From NCBI GenBank assembly GCA_017652345.1, contig JAGCBE010000439.1:47076-111075 (forward strand): DNA of 64,000 nt. Reading direction: 5' to 3'. This DNA is from Methanobrevibacter sp. (GTDB taxonomy: Archaea > Methanobacteriota > Methanobacteria > Methanobacteriales > Methanobacteriaceae). This document shows positions 35,106-46,018 of this stretch, piece after piece. The notes beneath the pieces were generated by a model, which saw nothing but the letters and a program-made list of their open reading frames with translations, was not told the origin of the DNA and did no database searches. Every line of letters begins with the position of its first letter. The stretch's first letter is position 1. The position numbers and the translations under genes were made by a program.

Positions 35106-35726
35106 ATGAAACTATTAAGTTTAGATATGAGTACTAGAAAAACGGGTTGGGCGGTATTTAATGACAATAATTTAGAAGCCTATGATCTAATTGAATCAAC
35201 AAATGAGAATATGTTTGACCGTTTAGAAGATATGTATAATGCGATTCAAGAATTGATTAAGATTTATGGAATTGACCATATAGTATGTGAAGATGTTCCC
35301 GTTTCAATGCACTCCAATTTAAAAACAGGAAAAGATTTATGTGTTTTACAAGGATGCATTCTTTCTTTAGTTTTTAAACATAAAATAGACTATGATTTTT
35401 TAAAGCCTACTTCTTGGCGTTCATCAATAGGGTTAAATAGAACATTATATAAATGTAAGGTATGTGGACATTCAAAAGAGGATTTATCTGGTATAAATTT
35501 TACATTATGTGGAGAATGTGGAAACAAAGTAAAAAAAATGTTAGAAAAAATCGCACTAAATGATAGAGAAAGTTTAAAGCGTAGGGCTGTTGAAATGGCA
35601 AATCAAATATTTAATTTGGATTTAAAATATTTAACTAAGAGTAGTAAAAAGAATGATGATGATATAGCGGAGGCTATTTTAATTGGTTATAGTTATTTGA
35701 AAGGAGATTGCAATGGAGAGAATTAA
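35106..35726 (+). CDS. RuvC-like Holliday junction resolvase with inserted zinc ribbon
   Basis: 206 aa. LLSLDMSTRKTGWAVF is the first strand of the RNase H-like fold with catalytic Asp. VCEDVPV supplies the second acid and DDDIAEAILIG the C-terminal acids. Between them CKVC and CGEC form a zinc ribbon insertion (about residues 118-140). Likely cuts branched DNA before packaging. Oddly sited in the tail module. Confidence 0.82.
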   Translation: MKLLSLDMSTRKTGWAVFNDNNLEAYDLIESTNENMFDRLEDMYNAIQELIKIYGIDHIVCEDVPVSMHSNLKTGKDLCVLQGCILSLVFKHKIDYDFLKPTSWRSSIGLNRTLYKCKVCGHSKEDLSGINFTLCGECGNKVKKMLEKIALNDRESLKRRAVEMANQIFNLDLKYLTKSSKKNDDDIAEAILIGYSYLKGDCNGEN

Positions 35727-36279
35727 ATTAAATTTTAGTGAAGCCACACATAAGGTTATGTTGGGAGAACAAGAAATAGAAATTAAACCTTGGATAGAGG
35801 CAGATGAAGCACTTTATATTATTAGTGATGTTTTAGAAAAAACTCGCCAAAATATATTAAATAAAAGTGATGACCATATTGTTTTATATTGGGCGATAGC
35901 ACAAATGAATATGCTTATTGCACAATTTGCAACAAATATAGATTTAGAAGATGTTGACATAGAAAATTTAGGTAAGACTGGTATTTTTAAATTATTAGAA
36001 GAAAATGTGACTAATTATAATATGATAAAAGATATGGTTGTTGTTGGTTTAGAAATGTTATTTAATGGATTAATATTAGATAAATTATCTGATGTGGCTA
36101 GTCTTGATGATTTAGAAAATGCCAATGACAAAATAGAAAAATATATGACAAGTAATGAAAACTCTGATAAGGTAAAAAGTTTAATAGAAATTATGCTTGC
36201 AAATAATCCTAAATTGGCAAATGAATTAGATAAAATGAATATGTCAGGTGATGGTAAAGATGGCGGAAATGAGAAATGA
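35713..36279 (+). CDS. tail assembly chaperone-like protein
   Basis: 188 aa, helical, acidic, overlapping the RuvC gene by 14 bases. Position between tail tube and tape measure fits the gpG-type chaperone. The next gene overlaps its end by about 20-30 bases; whether a -1 fusion is made cannot be told from sequence alone. Confidence 0.6.
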   Translation: MERIKLNFSEATHKVMLGEQEIEIKPWIEADEALYIISDVLEKTRQNILNKSDDHIVLYWAIAQMNMLIAQFATNIDLEDVDIENLGKTGIFKLLEENVTNYNMIKDMVVVGLEMLFNGLILDKLSDVASLDDLENANDKIEKYMTSNENSDKVKSLIEIMLANNPKLANELDKMNMSGDGKDGGNEK

Positions 36280-36802
36280 TAGAGAAGTATATAATGTATT
36301 AAATAATGTTATTAGAGATGCATTAGATGCAACTGCTGGTTATGTATTGGGTGTTATAGAAAGTTATGTTATGAAAGATGTATATGGAAGTGGAAATATT
36401 CCACATATGTATCAACGAACAAATGAGTTTTTTAATAGTTGGGTAAAAGAGATTGAATCTAGTAATAGGCTTGATGAAGTGGTAGCCACTATTTTTAGTG
36501 ATATTGATTTAATGCACTATGATCCCTCTAATCATATTCATGGAAGCTATTTGTCTGGTGACTTTAGAGAACATATGGCAGAAGTAATTGAAGAAGGTCT
36601 TGGTTATAAATATTTTCCACAAACTAGAAAAGATGGAACACAAAACCCTGCAGGAAAACCAAGGAGATTCTTTAGTCATACGATAAACGAATTAAATAAA
36701 AGTGGTCAGTTAAAAAAAATTTTTGAAATGGAAATGAAAGCAAGAGGAATTAATATTATGAGAAAAAATGATGTAATTAGTTCTTCTTTTAATCTATTAT
36801 GA
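36260..36802 (+). CDS. hypothetical tail-assembly protein
   Basis: About 180 aa; the start is uncertain (ATGs at 36248 and 36260 lie in the overlap). Contains GSYLSGDFREHMAEVIEEGLGYKYFP. Could be a second tail chaperone. No family named. Confidence 0.55.
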   Translation: MAEMRNDREVYNVLNNVIRDALDATAGYVLGVIESYVMKDVYGSGNIPHMYQRTNEFFNSWVKEIESSNRLDEVVATIFSDIDLMHYDPSNHIHGSYLSGDFREHMAEVIEEGLGYKYFPQTRKDGTQNPAGKPRRFFSHTINELNKSGQLKKIFEMEMKARGINIMRKNDVISSSFNLL

Positions 36803-36831
36803 TAAATGAATGAGAAGGTGGGTGAAATAAT

Positions 36832-39800
36832 TTGTCTACAAGAAATCAAAGTGGCAATTATCAAATTGTTTTATCGACTAAATTAAATCTTGATACTTTA
36901 AATAATCAAATTAAGCAAATAAACAAAGCACCTCCTGAGCTCAAAATAAAGGTTACTATTGATAAGAAATCATTAGAAAGAGTTAAGGAATTAAATGATT
37001 TACTTAATAAAACACAAGCTTTAAATAATTACACAAAAGGTTTAACACAAATACAAAAGACAATGCAAAGCTATGAAAAGACTGCTACTAAAGTTGTAAC
37101 CGCAACTTCTAATATGGCAAAAGTTATAGATAGTAGTGGAAAATCTTCTCAAACCGCTGCTAAGCATATTAAAACTTTTGGTGATAGGGCTTCGGATGCT
37201 TTCCAAAAGTTTTCTCTTTGGTCGGTTGTTTCTGGAATATTCTATCAAATTGTAAATGCCGCTAAAGGCTTGGTTGATACTGCGATAGAATTAGATAGGT
37301 CTTTTACTGAATTAACAAAAGTAACAAATTTAACAAGAGATGACTTTGATAAATTAACAACTCAAGCTTATGAGTTAGGACAAGGTTTAGCAAAAACAAC
37401 AAAAGAAGTTGTAGATGTAATGACAGAGTTTGCAAAGGCCGGCTATACAGTAGAAGAAAGTACGGATATATTGGCAAAGAACGCATTAATGTGGACTAAT
37501 ATTTCTGATGGTACTGTTAGTGCCGCGGATTCTGCTAATATGTTAATTTCTGTAATGAAAGCTTTCAAAATGGAAGCTAGTGATACAACACATATAATTG
37601 ATCGGCCTAAATGAAGTATCAAATAACTTCGCAATCAGCTCTGGTCAGCTATCCGATAGTTTAACAAAATCTTCTGCGGTATTAGCAAATGCGGGTGTCA
37701 CATTTGAGGAACAACTTGCTCTTATTACTGCTGGTACAGAAGTTATAAGAAATGCCAATACTGTAAGCACGCGGACTTAAAACTATCAGCCTTCGCCTTC
37801 AAGCTGTTGAGGAAGATGGAACAAAAATTGATGGATTGTCTGCAAAACTTGAAGAAGATTTTCAAAAATTAGGCTTAACTTTGTATGAAACAGATGGAAG
37901 TTTAAAAGATACATATCAAATTTTGAAAGAATTAGCAGAAGTATATCCAACTTTAACAAGTGCACAAAAGGCTTATTATACTGAATTAATTGCAGGTGAA
38001 TGTTTTGCCTGAATATATGGTGACATATATAAGAGAACAAATCTAATTGCTGGGATTTCGTGAAGGTAGTCAAGCTACAACGTAACTAGAAATGGTAAGC
38101 GTGATATGCGAAAAAATTGACTATTATATGATAATCAGCAACCAAGTACCTTAAAAGGTAAAGGCTCAACGACTATTCCGTAAGGAAGTACACTCAAGTG
38201 AGTGGAAAGGGTTTGCATCTTATTAAAGATGAAAATATAGTCTAAGCCTATATGAAAGTATAGGAAGGAATGTTATTATGAAATTAAAATGTTTAGAAAA
38301 AATAGAAAATACTAAAAAAAAATATAAATATATGGATGAGGAAGGTTATTTATATAGTTTAACGATAGATAATACAAGAGATAAAAGAAGTCAAGGACAT
38401 AGTCGCTTTGCTACTTATAATCCATATACTATTGATAATATAAAATTATTTTTAAAAAAAGATGGAAATGGAACAATATTATTAAGTGACAAATATATTT
38501 CGAGAAAAAATGGTAAATTATTATGGAAATGTAAATGTGGAAATGAATTTTTAAGAACATGGGGATGGATGTATGTTGGAAAATATTGTTTATGTAATGA
38601 ATGTATAAAAAAAATAGAAGCGGAAAATCGAAAATACACATTAGAACAAGCTAAAAACATTTGTAATAAATATGGTCTTACTATATTAGATGATAAATAT
38701 ATTAATTCAAAGACTAAAATACATGTTAAAGATTCTAAAGGATATGAAGGTATGAGTGCTTTAAATGATATTAATACTGGAAGGCATTTTATAGTTTTTG
38801 ATAAAAAAAATCCATTTTATTATCAAAATTTGCAACATAGATTAGATTTAGGGGGGTATAATTGTACGGTTGTTCCTTCTAATATAAATAAGTATGAAAA
38901 TATTGAATTAATATGCGAATGTGGAAATCATTATTATGCAATAAAAGATCAAATTATTAGTAAGCAACCTAAATATAGATGTCCAAAATGTTCTAAAGCA
39001 ATTTCCAATGGAGAAATAGCGGTTAGAGATTGGTTAAAATCACATAAAATTAAATTTATTCATCAATACAAATTTGAAGATTGTAGAAACAAAAGAGTTT
39101 TGCCATTTGATTTTTATTTACCAGAAAAAAATATATGTATAGAATTTGATGGTGCTTTTCATTTTTACAAACAAAAGGTCGTGACAGAAGAGCAATTTGA
39201 AGATCAAAAGAAGAGAGATAAGATAAAAGATGAATATTGTTCAACACATAATATAAAATTAATTAGAATACCATTTTGGTTTTTATATAATAAAAAATAT
39301 AAAAATATATTAAAAAATAACATCCTTACATAAGAGTAACGAACTTATGTTAATATTTTGAAAACAAGAGCCCAAGTAGCCGCACGGAATTTTGGGCAAT
39401 TTCCAAACTGCATTAAAAGCAACAGAAACCGCGTATAATTCAACTGGTTCTGCTGCTAGAGAAAATCAAAAAGTATTAGAGAGCTTAAATGGTTCAATTC
39501 AAAAATTAAAATCTGAATGGGAATCTTTGGTTAATAGCAAATCAACACAAGACACATTAAAATTCTTAGTTGATTTAACCACAAACATTGTTAAAGTAGT
39601 AAAGGCATTAGGAGGATTAAAAACAATCCTTATTTTATTAGTGGCTCGTTTTGTAGCTACAAAAGTAGCGGCTTTAGGATTGGCATTTGCAACAGAAGTT
39701 TGTGGTGCGGAATTTGCCGCTGGTTTAACAAAAGGAGAATTATTTGCACTAGGTTTAAAGAGAGTACAATTAGCCGCTAATTCTGCAAGTATATCAATAG

Positions 39801-42800
39801 GGGCTTTAACGGCTGCAATAGCAGTAAGTCTTGTTGCTGTTATTGGATTTGTTGCATGGATAGACAATCTTTCAAAAGCCTATGAGAGAAATGATGAAGC
39901 TGTTAGAAATGCAATTGATGCTTATGAAGAAAGTGAAAATAAGCTTAAAAATATAGAAAGTGAATTAAAAAATGTTCGTGATAAAATTCAGGAAATTAAT
40001 GCTCATCCTTTAGATCCAACTACTGAAAAAACACTAGAAGATTTAAAAAAACAAGAGGCTCAATTAGAGGCAAATTATAAATTACAACAAAAATATAATG
40101 CTTTAAGTAGAGAAAATGAAATTATTGAAATTAAAAACAAATTGAGTGGTGAAGGTAAATACTCTTTGAGGGAATTAGAACAAAGAGGAATGAATTTAGG
40201 ACAATCATTAAATGAAACTGAAGCTGCATTATTATTAAATCCTAGCACTTCTCTTATAGGTATTGGCTATGAAGTTGGTGCACAAAATAGTCGTTTTGGT
40301 TCTTATACTTATCAAATACAAGAAAGTGTTAATCAATATAATAAATATACGGATTCTATTAATAATTTATCTAATGCACAAGAAAAACTTAATAAATTAT
40401 GGAACGAAGGCTCTATTTCTCTTGAAGAATATGAGTCGTATCAAAAAAAAATAGATGATAGAACAGCAGAAATAGAAAGCCATACATTATTACTTAACCA
40501 AGATTTATTAGAATATGCAACAGAATTATCTAACTATCAAAATATTTTAGAAGAAGGTACTGAAGAATATAATACTGTTTCATTTTTATTATCTATTGTG
40601 AATGATGCTATCTCGCGTCATACTGAAGTTACAAATAAAGATACGGAAAGTATAAAAGAAAATATAGAAACTCTTAATCAATATGAAGAAATTCAAAAAG
40701 ATGTTAATTCTAAACTTGAAGGAGTTTATTCTTTAGTTGAAGAAGCTGATAAAAAATATAAAGATTTATCTGCCGCAGTTGAAGAGTATAATGAACAAGG
40801 TAAATTATCTATTTCTACATTATCTAAAATGATGAAAGATTATCCAGAATATTTAGATGCTCTCAATAAAGAAGGATGGAGCATTGAAACTGTTAACAAT
40901 ATGCTTAGTGCTAATATTAAAATTAAGCTTGAAGAAGCTAAAATTGCAGCACAAGCAGCTAAAGAAAGAATACAAAATGCTAAAACTCATTTAGAAGAGG
41001 CTAAAGCTGCTTTATTAAATGCAGAAGCTAATGATACATTGGCAAATAGTCATGCTAAGATTGCAAAAGCAACTCATGATGCACAACATGAAGAAAGAAA
41101 TGCAACACAAGAATATAATGAACAAATGCGTAAAATAGCAGAACTTGAAGCCGCATTAGCTGGTGGTTTTGGTGGTTATAGTACAAAGAAAACTTCTGGT
41201 TCTTCATCTTCAAAGAAAGAAACGGATGCTTGGAAACAAGCATTTACTGATGCATATAACGAATTAAAACATAGGCGTTCTTTAGATTTAATTGATACAA
41301 AGCAATACATAGAAGAATTAACCGCACTTAATGATAAATATTTTAAAGATCGTGTGGAATATGAAGATGAATACAATAAATATGTAGAAGAACTTTATAA
41401 AGAAAGACAAAATTTATTTAAAGAACAATTAAATGATTTAAAGTTTGCCTTTGAAATGTTAGAAAATCAAGGTGCAAATAAACAGACTTTAATATTAAAA
41501 TACAAAGAAATACAAGATGCATTACATCAACAAGCAGAATATTATCGTTCTTTGAATTTAGCGGAAAATCATGATTTAATTCAAGATTTACAATCACAAT
41601 GGTGGGATTATCAAAAAAAGATAAAAGAATTAGAGCAAGGTATCGCGGATGAAATAGAAAAGCAAAACAAAGAAATAAAAGAGCAAATGGATAAAGAGCT
41701 TGATTTACTTGATGAAAGATTTAAGGCATTAAAAGAATATGCGGTAGACATGATAGATAAGGAAATCGAGTTAAAAGAACAAGCATTGCAAAAACAAAAT
41801 GATTTACTAGATGAACAAATAGAAAAATACAAAGAAGAAGAAGATAACTTAGAGAATCAAAAAGACATAGAAGATAAGTTATTAAAAATTGAAGAAGCTA
41901 GAAAGAAATTAGCGGAAGCAAAAAATCAAAAAGTGCGTGTATATCGAGCAGGCAAAGGATTTGTATATGAAAGTGATTTTAACGCGGTTTCACAAGCACA
42001 AAAGCAACTAGATGAATTATTAAAGGAATGGAATTTATTTCAAGAGAAGGCAAAAATAGCAAACATTATCGCGGAATTAGAAGCAGAAAAAGAAGCAAAT
42101 GAAAAGCGTGTTAATGCGGAAATAGCGGACTTAAACACATTAAAAGATGCATGGGATAAGAGCTTAGATATATCAAAAGATGTAGAGAATTACAAAGGTT
42201 GGCTAACAAAAATAGAAAGTAGTGAAAAGTTAAGCTTTAATCAAAGATTAGCACAAGTAAAGACATTTGTAACAGCATATAACAATGAAATGGCATTGAT
42301 TAAGAGTAATTATCCAACAACAGATGAGGTTTCGGCAGTAGTAAGCAAAGATTCAAATAAGGCAGCCATAACTTCTGGCAAGAATTATGGGGGAGTAACA
42401 TATTATCCAGATGTAGATTATCAAGCATTAATTAATAACACACTAGCAAATGCTCCTGAATCTGAAAAAGCTTCATTGCTTAAAAATTATGAAACAAAGC
42501 GTAATGCAAAGATAGCTGGAGAAGGCTCAAGTCAAGCACAAACTTCATTATATGGTGGTACTACATTTAGTACTACTTCTTCAAGCTCTTCAAGATCGAG
42601 CTCTAGCTCGAGTTCAGGTTCTTCAAGATCTAGTTCTTCAAGTAGTGGCTCAAGAAGTTCTTCAAGTTCTAGTTCTTCTGGTTCAACAACTATGAGTAAG
42701 AATGACCAAACAAAAATTGCGATAGCAAAAGAAGCATATAATACTGCTAAGGCAAAAGGAGATACTGCAGGAATGGCTGCTGCACATGCGGTTGCAGAAA

Positions 42801-43153
42801 GTGTAAGAGCAAGTTATGGATATTCTGGCGGTGGTGATGGAAGTCAACACATTGGACTAGCGAGTGGAACAAATAATGCAGATGGAAACATTCACTTAGT
42901 TGGTGAAGAGGGGCCTGAGTTGTTTATACCACCAAGTGGTTCTGGAATAATACCAAACCCTAAGACTAATAATTTAATGCAATGGGGAACAATAAACCCT
43001 GCTAGTTTATTAGCGGCAATATCACAAGGACAAGGAACTACAATTGAAGTAGACAATATAACCTTACCAAATGTTCGAGATGCAGAAAGTTTTGTAGAAG
43101 AATTAAAGAATTTTAAAAATTATGCAATACAAAGACAAAGTATAAGAAAGTAG
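36832..43153 (+). CDS. tape measure protein: two exons, three +1 shifts at CGG
   Basis: 1651 aa when exons 36832-37997 and 39361-43153 are joined and C bases at 37603, 37772 and 39385 are skipped. This gives ...HIIDGLNEVSNNFAIS..., ...NTVSTGLKTISLRLQ... and ...TRAQVAAGILGNFQ..., which read as classical tape measure sequence. TTG start behind GAAGGTGGGTG. A hydrophobic region in the middle (39580-39870), long coiled coils (39890-42300), a Ser-rich linker (42580-42690) and the C-terminal LVGEEGPELFIPPSGSGII segment follow. It sets tail length and helps DNA entry. Three shifts in one essential gene imply efficient shifting. Confidence 0.87.
37603..37605 (+). other. CGG +1 frameshift site D (quadruplet CGGC)
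   Basis: ATT GAT CGG CCT AAA TGA; skipping C gives GAT GGC CTA AAT GAA (DGLNE). Confidence 0.85.
37772..37774 (+). other. CGG +1 frameshift site E (quadruplet CGGA)
   Basis: AGC ACG CGG ACT TAA; skipping C gives ACG GGA CTT AAA ACT (TGLKT), the usual tape measure wording. Confidence 0.88.
37998..39360 (+). mobile_element. group I intron 2 in the tape measure gene
   Basis: 1363 bp. Exon 1 ends GCAGGT (last base T), intron ends TTTTG, exon 2 starts AAAACAAGAG, giving ELIAG-KTRAQV. The first 280 bases are structured, with GAAAATATAGTCTAAGCC typical of a group I core. An endonuclease-like gene fills the 3' part. Confidence 0.82.
38278..39333 (+). CDS. intron-encoded PD-(D/E)XK-like endonuclease
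   Basis: 351 aa. N-terminal half carries zinc-knuckle pairs (CKCGN ... CNEC, and CECG ... CPKC). The C-terminus VRDWLKSHKIKFIHQYKF ... LPFDFYLPEKNICIEFDGAFHF ... KLIRIPF matches the Vsr/EDxHD-like nuclease fold (D-x-Y-L ... I-E-F-D-G) used by some phage intron endonucleases. AGGAAGGAA before the ATG. Presumably mobilises intron 2. Confidence 0.82.
   Translation: MKLKCLEKIENTKKKYKYMDEEGYLYSLTIDNTRDKRSQGHSRFATYNPYTIDNIKLFLKKDGNGTILLSDKYISRKNGKLLWKCKCGNEFLRTWGWMYVGKYCLCNECIKKIEAENRKYTLEQAKNICNKYGLTILDDKYINSKTKIHVKDSKGYEGMSALNDINTGRHFIVFDKKNPFYYQNLQHRLDLGGYNCTVVPSNINKYENIELICECGNHYYAIKDQIISKQPKYRCPKCSKAISNGEIAVRDWLKSHKIKFIHQYKFEDCRNKRVLPFDFYLPEKNICIEFDGAFHFYKQKVVTEEQFEDQKKRDKIKDEYCSTHNIKLIRIPFWFLYNKKYKNILKNNILT
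39385..39387 (+). other. CGG +1 frameshift site F (quadruplet CGGA)
   Basis: GCC GCA CGG AAT TTT; skipping C gives GCA GGA ATT TTG GGC (AGILG). Lies 24 bases into exon 2. Confidence 0.85.
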
Positions 43154-43162
43154 GGGTGTTTT

Positions 43163-43423
43163 ATGGATAGTAACAATGAGGCATTAAGTGCTTTATTATC
43201 TGGAATTGAATATTTAATCGAGCAAAAAATAAGAAACGCCCCTTTTGCTCGACTAAAAAATGGGCTAATAATTGGTAGCAATAATGATGGAACTTACAAT
43301 GTAGAGATAGATAATAAGATTTATAGTATCCGTTCCATTAATAATAGCACTTTAGCGAATGGAGATGTTGTGCAAGTAATAATTGCACAAAATGATTATA
43401 GTAATATGTTTATATTAAATTAA
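43163..43423 (+). CDS. small beta-barrel tail protein (putative)
   Basis: 86 aa. The C-terminal part (NGLIIGSNNDGTYNVEIDNKIY ... NGDVVQVIIAQNDYSNMFIL) looks like an OB-fold beta-barrel found in tail or baseplate hubs. GGGGTGTTTT precedes the ATG. Confidence 0.55.
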   Translation: MDSNNEALSALLSGIEYLIEQKIRNAPFARLKNGLIIGSNNDGTYNVEIDNKIYSIRSINNSTLANGDVVQVIIAQNDYSNMFILN

Positions 43424-43435
43424 GGAGAGAAGAAA

Positions 43436-44164
43436 ATGGAATTAACGGCTATAATTAAGGCGGTTTCGGAGGTGGGTATTTTGCTATTGTGTGGTGCAGT
43501 TGTAATTTGGCAAGTAATTAATGATAGAAACAACGACCATAAAAGACAAAAAGAAACCGATGAAAAATGTGACACCTTTATACAAAAAATTATAGACCAA
43601 TTAAATAATCAAAATTCTATAATGCTTCAACAAATATTAAATAAAGTAGATAGTGGACATATTATAACATCTGATGAAGATAGAGATATATCAAAGGTTG
43701 AAAAAGAACTCGAATTTTATTTAGATGAGATTTTAAAAGAAACAAATGCTAATAGAGTTTCAGTTTTTAGATATCACAATGGTGGAAAAGATTATAACGG
43801 AAAATCATTTTTGCGTATGAGTATGACAAATGAAGTTGTAAAAGGGGGAACAGCCATAATACAACCACAATGCCAAAATTTATTTAGAAGTATGTTTTTT
43901 AGTCTAATTCATTCATTAGAAGATAATGATGTAGATTTAATTAAAAATATAGAAGATATAAAGGACAAAGATGGTGGACTTTATGGCTATTTAAAAGATT
44001 TTGGAATAGAAGCAAAATATACTGTTTCATTACATAATAATTATGGTGATATTGTAGGATTTATTACATTAGATTTTTCTAATAATGATGATTTAAATAT
44101 TGAAAAATTAAAAATATGTTTACAAGAAAAGCGTGTTAAAATTGAAGCATTATTAAATTTATAG
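43436..44164 (+). CDS. membrane-anchored GAF-like protein in lysis region
   Basis: 242 aa: N-terminal TM helix (about residues 10-27), coiled coil (40-70), then a domain with RVSVFRYHNGG ... DIVGFITLDF that resembles a GAF fold. Similar proteins sit next to holins in Firmicutes phages. Role unproven. Confidence 0.65.
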   Translation: MELTAIIKAVSEVGILLLCGAVVIWQVINDRNNDHKRQKETDEKCDTFIQKIIDQLNNQNSIMLQQILNKVDSGHIITSDEDRDISKVEKELEFYLDEILKETNANRVSVFRYHNGGKDYNGKSFLRMSMTNEVVKGGTAIIQPQCQNLFRSMFFSLIHSLEDNDVDLIKNIEDIKDKDGGLYGYLKDFGIEAKYTVSLHNNYGDIVGFITLDFSNNDDLNIEKLKICLQEKRVKIEALLNL

Positions 44165-44172
44165 GTGATATT

Positions 44173-44884
44173 ATGAAAATGATAAAACATTATTTAATAA
44201 ATAATTTGTGCTATAAAAAATATGTTTCATTAAATCCAAAAGGAATTATGATACATTCAACTGCATGTCCACGGTGCACCAGCGGAGAACTTTTTATCTT
44301 CTTGGAATGTTGAAAAACCTAATGGTGTAAAAGTATGTGTTCATGGTTTTTTAGATATAACTGGATTTTACAAAACATTACCTTGGAAAATAAAATCATG
44401 GCATTGTGGAGGAAGAGGTAATGATAGCTTAATTGGTTTTGAAATATGTGAACCAAAGAATTATCAAGACAAAGAATATTTTAGAACTGTAAGAGATTAT
44501 GCAATAGCGGTTTGCACATATCTTTGTTTAAGGTTTAATTTATCGGCAGATAGCATAACAACACATTGTGAAGGATATCAACGCTATGGTTCTTCATATG
44601 CAAGCAACCATTCGGATATTCATCATTGGTGGAAGATGTACCAAAATTACACAATAAGTGATTTTCGTAGAGATGTCGCTAAAAATATAGAATTGAGGAA
44701 AAATGGTATGGAATTTAAGAATGGAAAAGAAGCATTAGATTTTCTTGAAAAGGAAGGAAGAATTAATAATAGAAACTATTGGGATAAAGTGCTAGAAACA
44801 ACTAGAAACGTAGAATTTCTATTTATTAAATGGGCAGAAGATTATTCAAAGAGTTTAGCACTATATCCTGAAAATTTAGAGTAA
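44173..44884 (+). CDS. N-acetylmuramoyl-L-alanine amidase (endolysin), completed by a +1 shift
   Basis: 236 aa from the ATG at 44173. The zero frame reads CCA CGG TGC and stops 13 codons on. Skipping the C at 44272 gives MIHSTACPGAPAENFLSSWN, which carries the first zinc His of the Amidase_2 fold. Then SWHCGGRGNDSLIGFEICEP and HCEGYQRYGSSYASNHSDIHHWW supply the other sites. The C-terminal about 50 residues (ALDFLEKEGRINNRNYWDKVL ... FIKWAEDY) match repeats at the end of the next gene and are a likely cell-wall-binding module. Confidence 0.88.
44272..44274 (+). other. CGG +1 frameshift site G (quadruplet CGGT)
   Basis: TGT CCA CGG TGC ACC; skipping C gives CCA GGT GCA CCA GCG (PGAPA). Confidence 0.88.
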
Positions 44885-44902
44885 TTTAAGATAGGTGGTA
44901 TT

Positions 44903-46018
44903 ATGCTAAATGAAAAGGAGTTTGAATTTCTTGGAATTTCAAATTGGCATAAAAAGGGATACAAAGGAAGAAATGTAATAATCGCTTCAAGAGAAAATGT
45001 TTTGCCAGATATATTTAAAGATGTAGAAGCTTATCAATTTGAAAAAAAGAATAGCGAATGGGCTAAGCATGGAACAAATGTAATGGACTTTATAAGTCAA
45101 GTTGCCCCAGAATCAAGAAAGATAACTTTTGAGTTTCATGGAAAGTCTAGCGAAATTTTTACAAGCCCACATAGCAAGTATATACAAGATATTGTTCCTG
45201 ATGTTTTAACAACTTCTTTATTTGGTAGTGAACATTTAGGAATTTATGTAGACTATTTTAAAAGGCTTTATGATAGTGGCACATTTTTGTGTTGTGCGGC
45301 TGGAAATGCTGGTAGTCAAGGCTTGGTTCAATTATCAAATGGAGATATGTGGAAGGCAATAGGGGCATGTCATTATAATAAGGGAAAGCCAGTTATTGCT
45401 AATTATTCTTCTAAAGGTGAAGAGCTTGATTTTATGAGTTTTGATTCACTTAGAGCAACATGGAGTGAAAAATTATGTACTGGAACTTCTTTTGCTTCTC
45501 CTTTATTTGCAGGAATGATAGCGCTAGTTCAATGTTTCTTTATTGAAAAAACTGGACATAAATTAAATCATGAAGCATTACAAAGATTTATTATAGATAA
45601 TTGTAAAGATATAGACAAAGAAGGAAAGGATGTAAATAGTGGCTATGGAATATTTATATTACCAGACCCAGACACTATTGATATTAAAAAATATACAAGT
45701 GTTATAGATATAGAAGAAGTGTTTGAATATTTAAGAGAACAAAAAGAATTGTTAGAGCCAGATTATTGGAGAATTAAAATTCAAGAAGAAAACAAATTAA
45801 AATGGATGTTTATCAAATGGGCTTGTGCAGTAAGATTTGCTCGTAACAAATATTCAAATGAAAACATTTATAATTACAATGTAGAGCCAGTTTTAAAATG
45901 GCTTAATGAAAATGGCTACTTATATGAACCAGATTACTGGAGAAAGAAAATTGAAAAAGAGCCAAAATTAAGATGGATGTTTTATAAATGGTATAACGCG
46001 ATAAGGAGAGTGAAATAA
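44903..46018 (+). CDS. subtilisin-like (S8) protease with wall-binding-type repeats
   Basis: 371 aa. KHGTNVMDF holds the catalytic His, CCAAGNAGSQG the oxyanion Asn, and TGTSFASPLFAGMIAL the nucleophile Ser. The segment where S8 enzymes carry D(S/T)G reads NVIIASREN, so the usual Asp is not evident. The C-terminus has two repeats (VFEYLREQKELLEPDYW and VLKWLNENGYLYEPDYW, each ending in a WMFxKW motif) like the tail of the amidase. Likely part of the lysis set or a virion protease. Confidence 0.8.
   Translation: MLNEKEFEFLGISNWHKKGYKGRNVIIASRENVLPDIFKDVEAYQFEKKNSEWAKHGTNVMDFISQVAPESRKITFEFHGKSSEIFTSPHSKYIQDIVPDVLTTSLFGSEHLGIYVDYFKRLYDSGTFLCCAAGNAGSQGLVQLSNGDMWKAIGACHYNKGKPVIANYSSKGEELDFMSFDSLRATWSEKLCTGTSFASPLFAGMIALVQCFFIEKTGHKLNHEALQRFIIDNCKDIDKEGKDVNSGYGIFILPDPDTIDIKKYTSVIDIEEVFEYLREQKELLEPDYWRIKIQEENKLKWMFIKWACAVRFARNKYSNENIYNYNVEPVLKWLNENGYLYEPDYWRKKIEKEPKLRWMFYKWYNAIRRVK

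Noticed and set aside
36248..36290. Classical -1 shift fusing the two tail chaperone-like genes
   Set aside because: No convincing slippery heptamer was found in the overlap.
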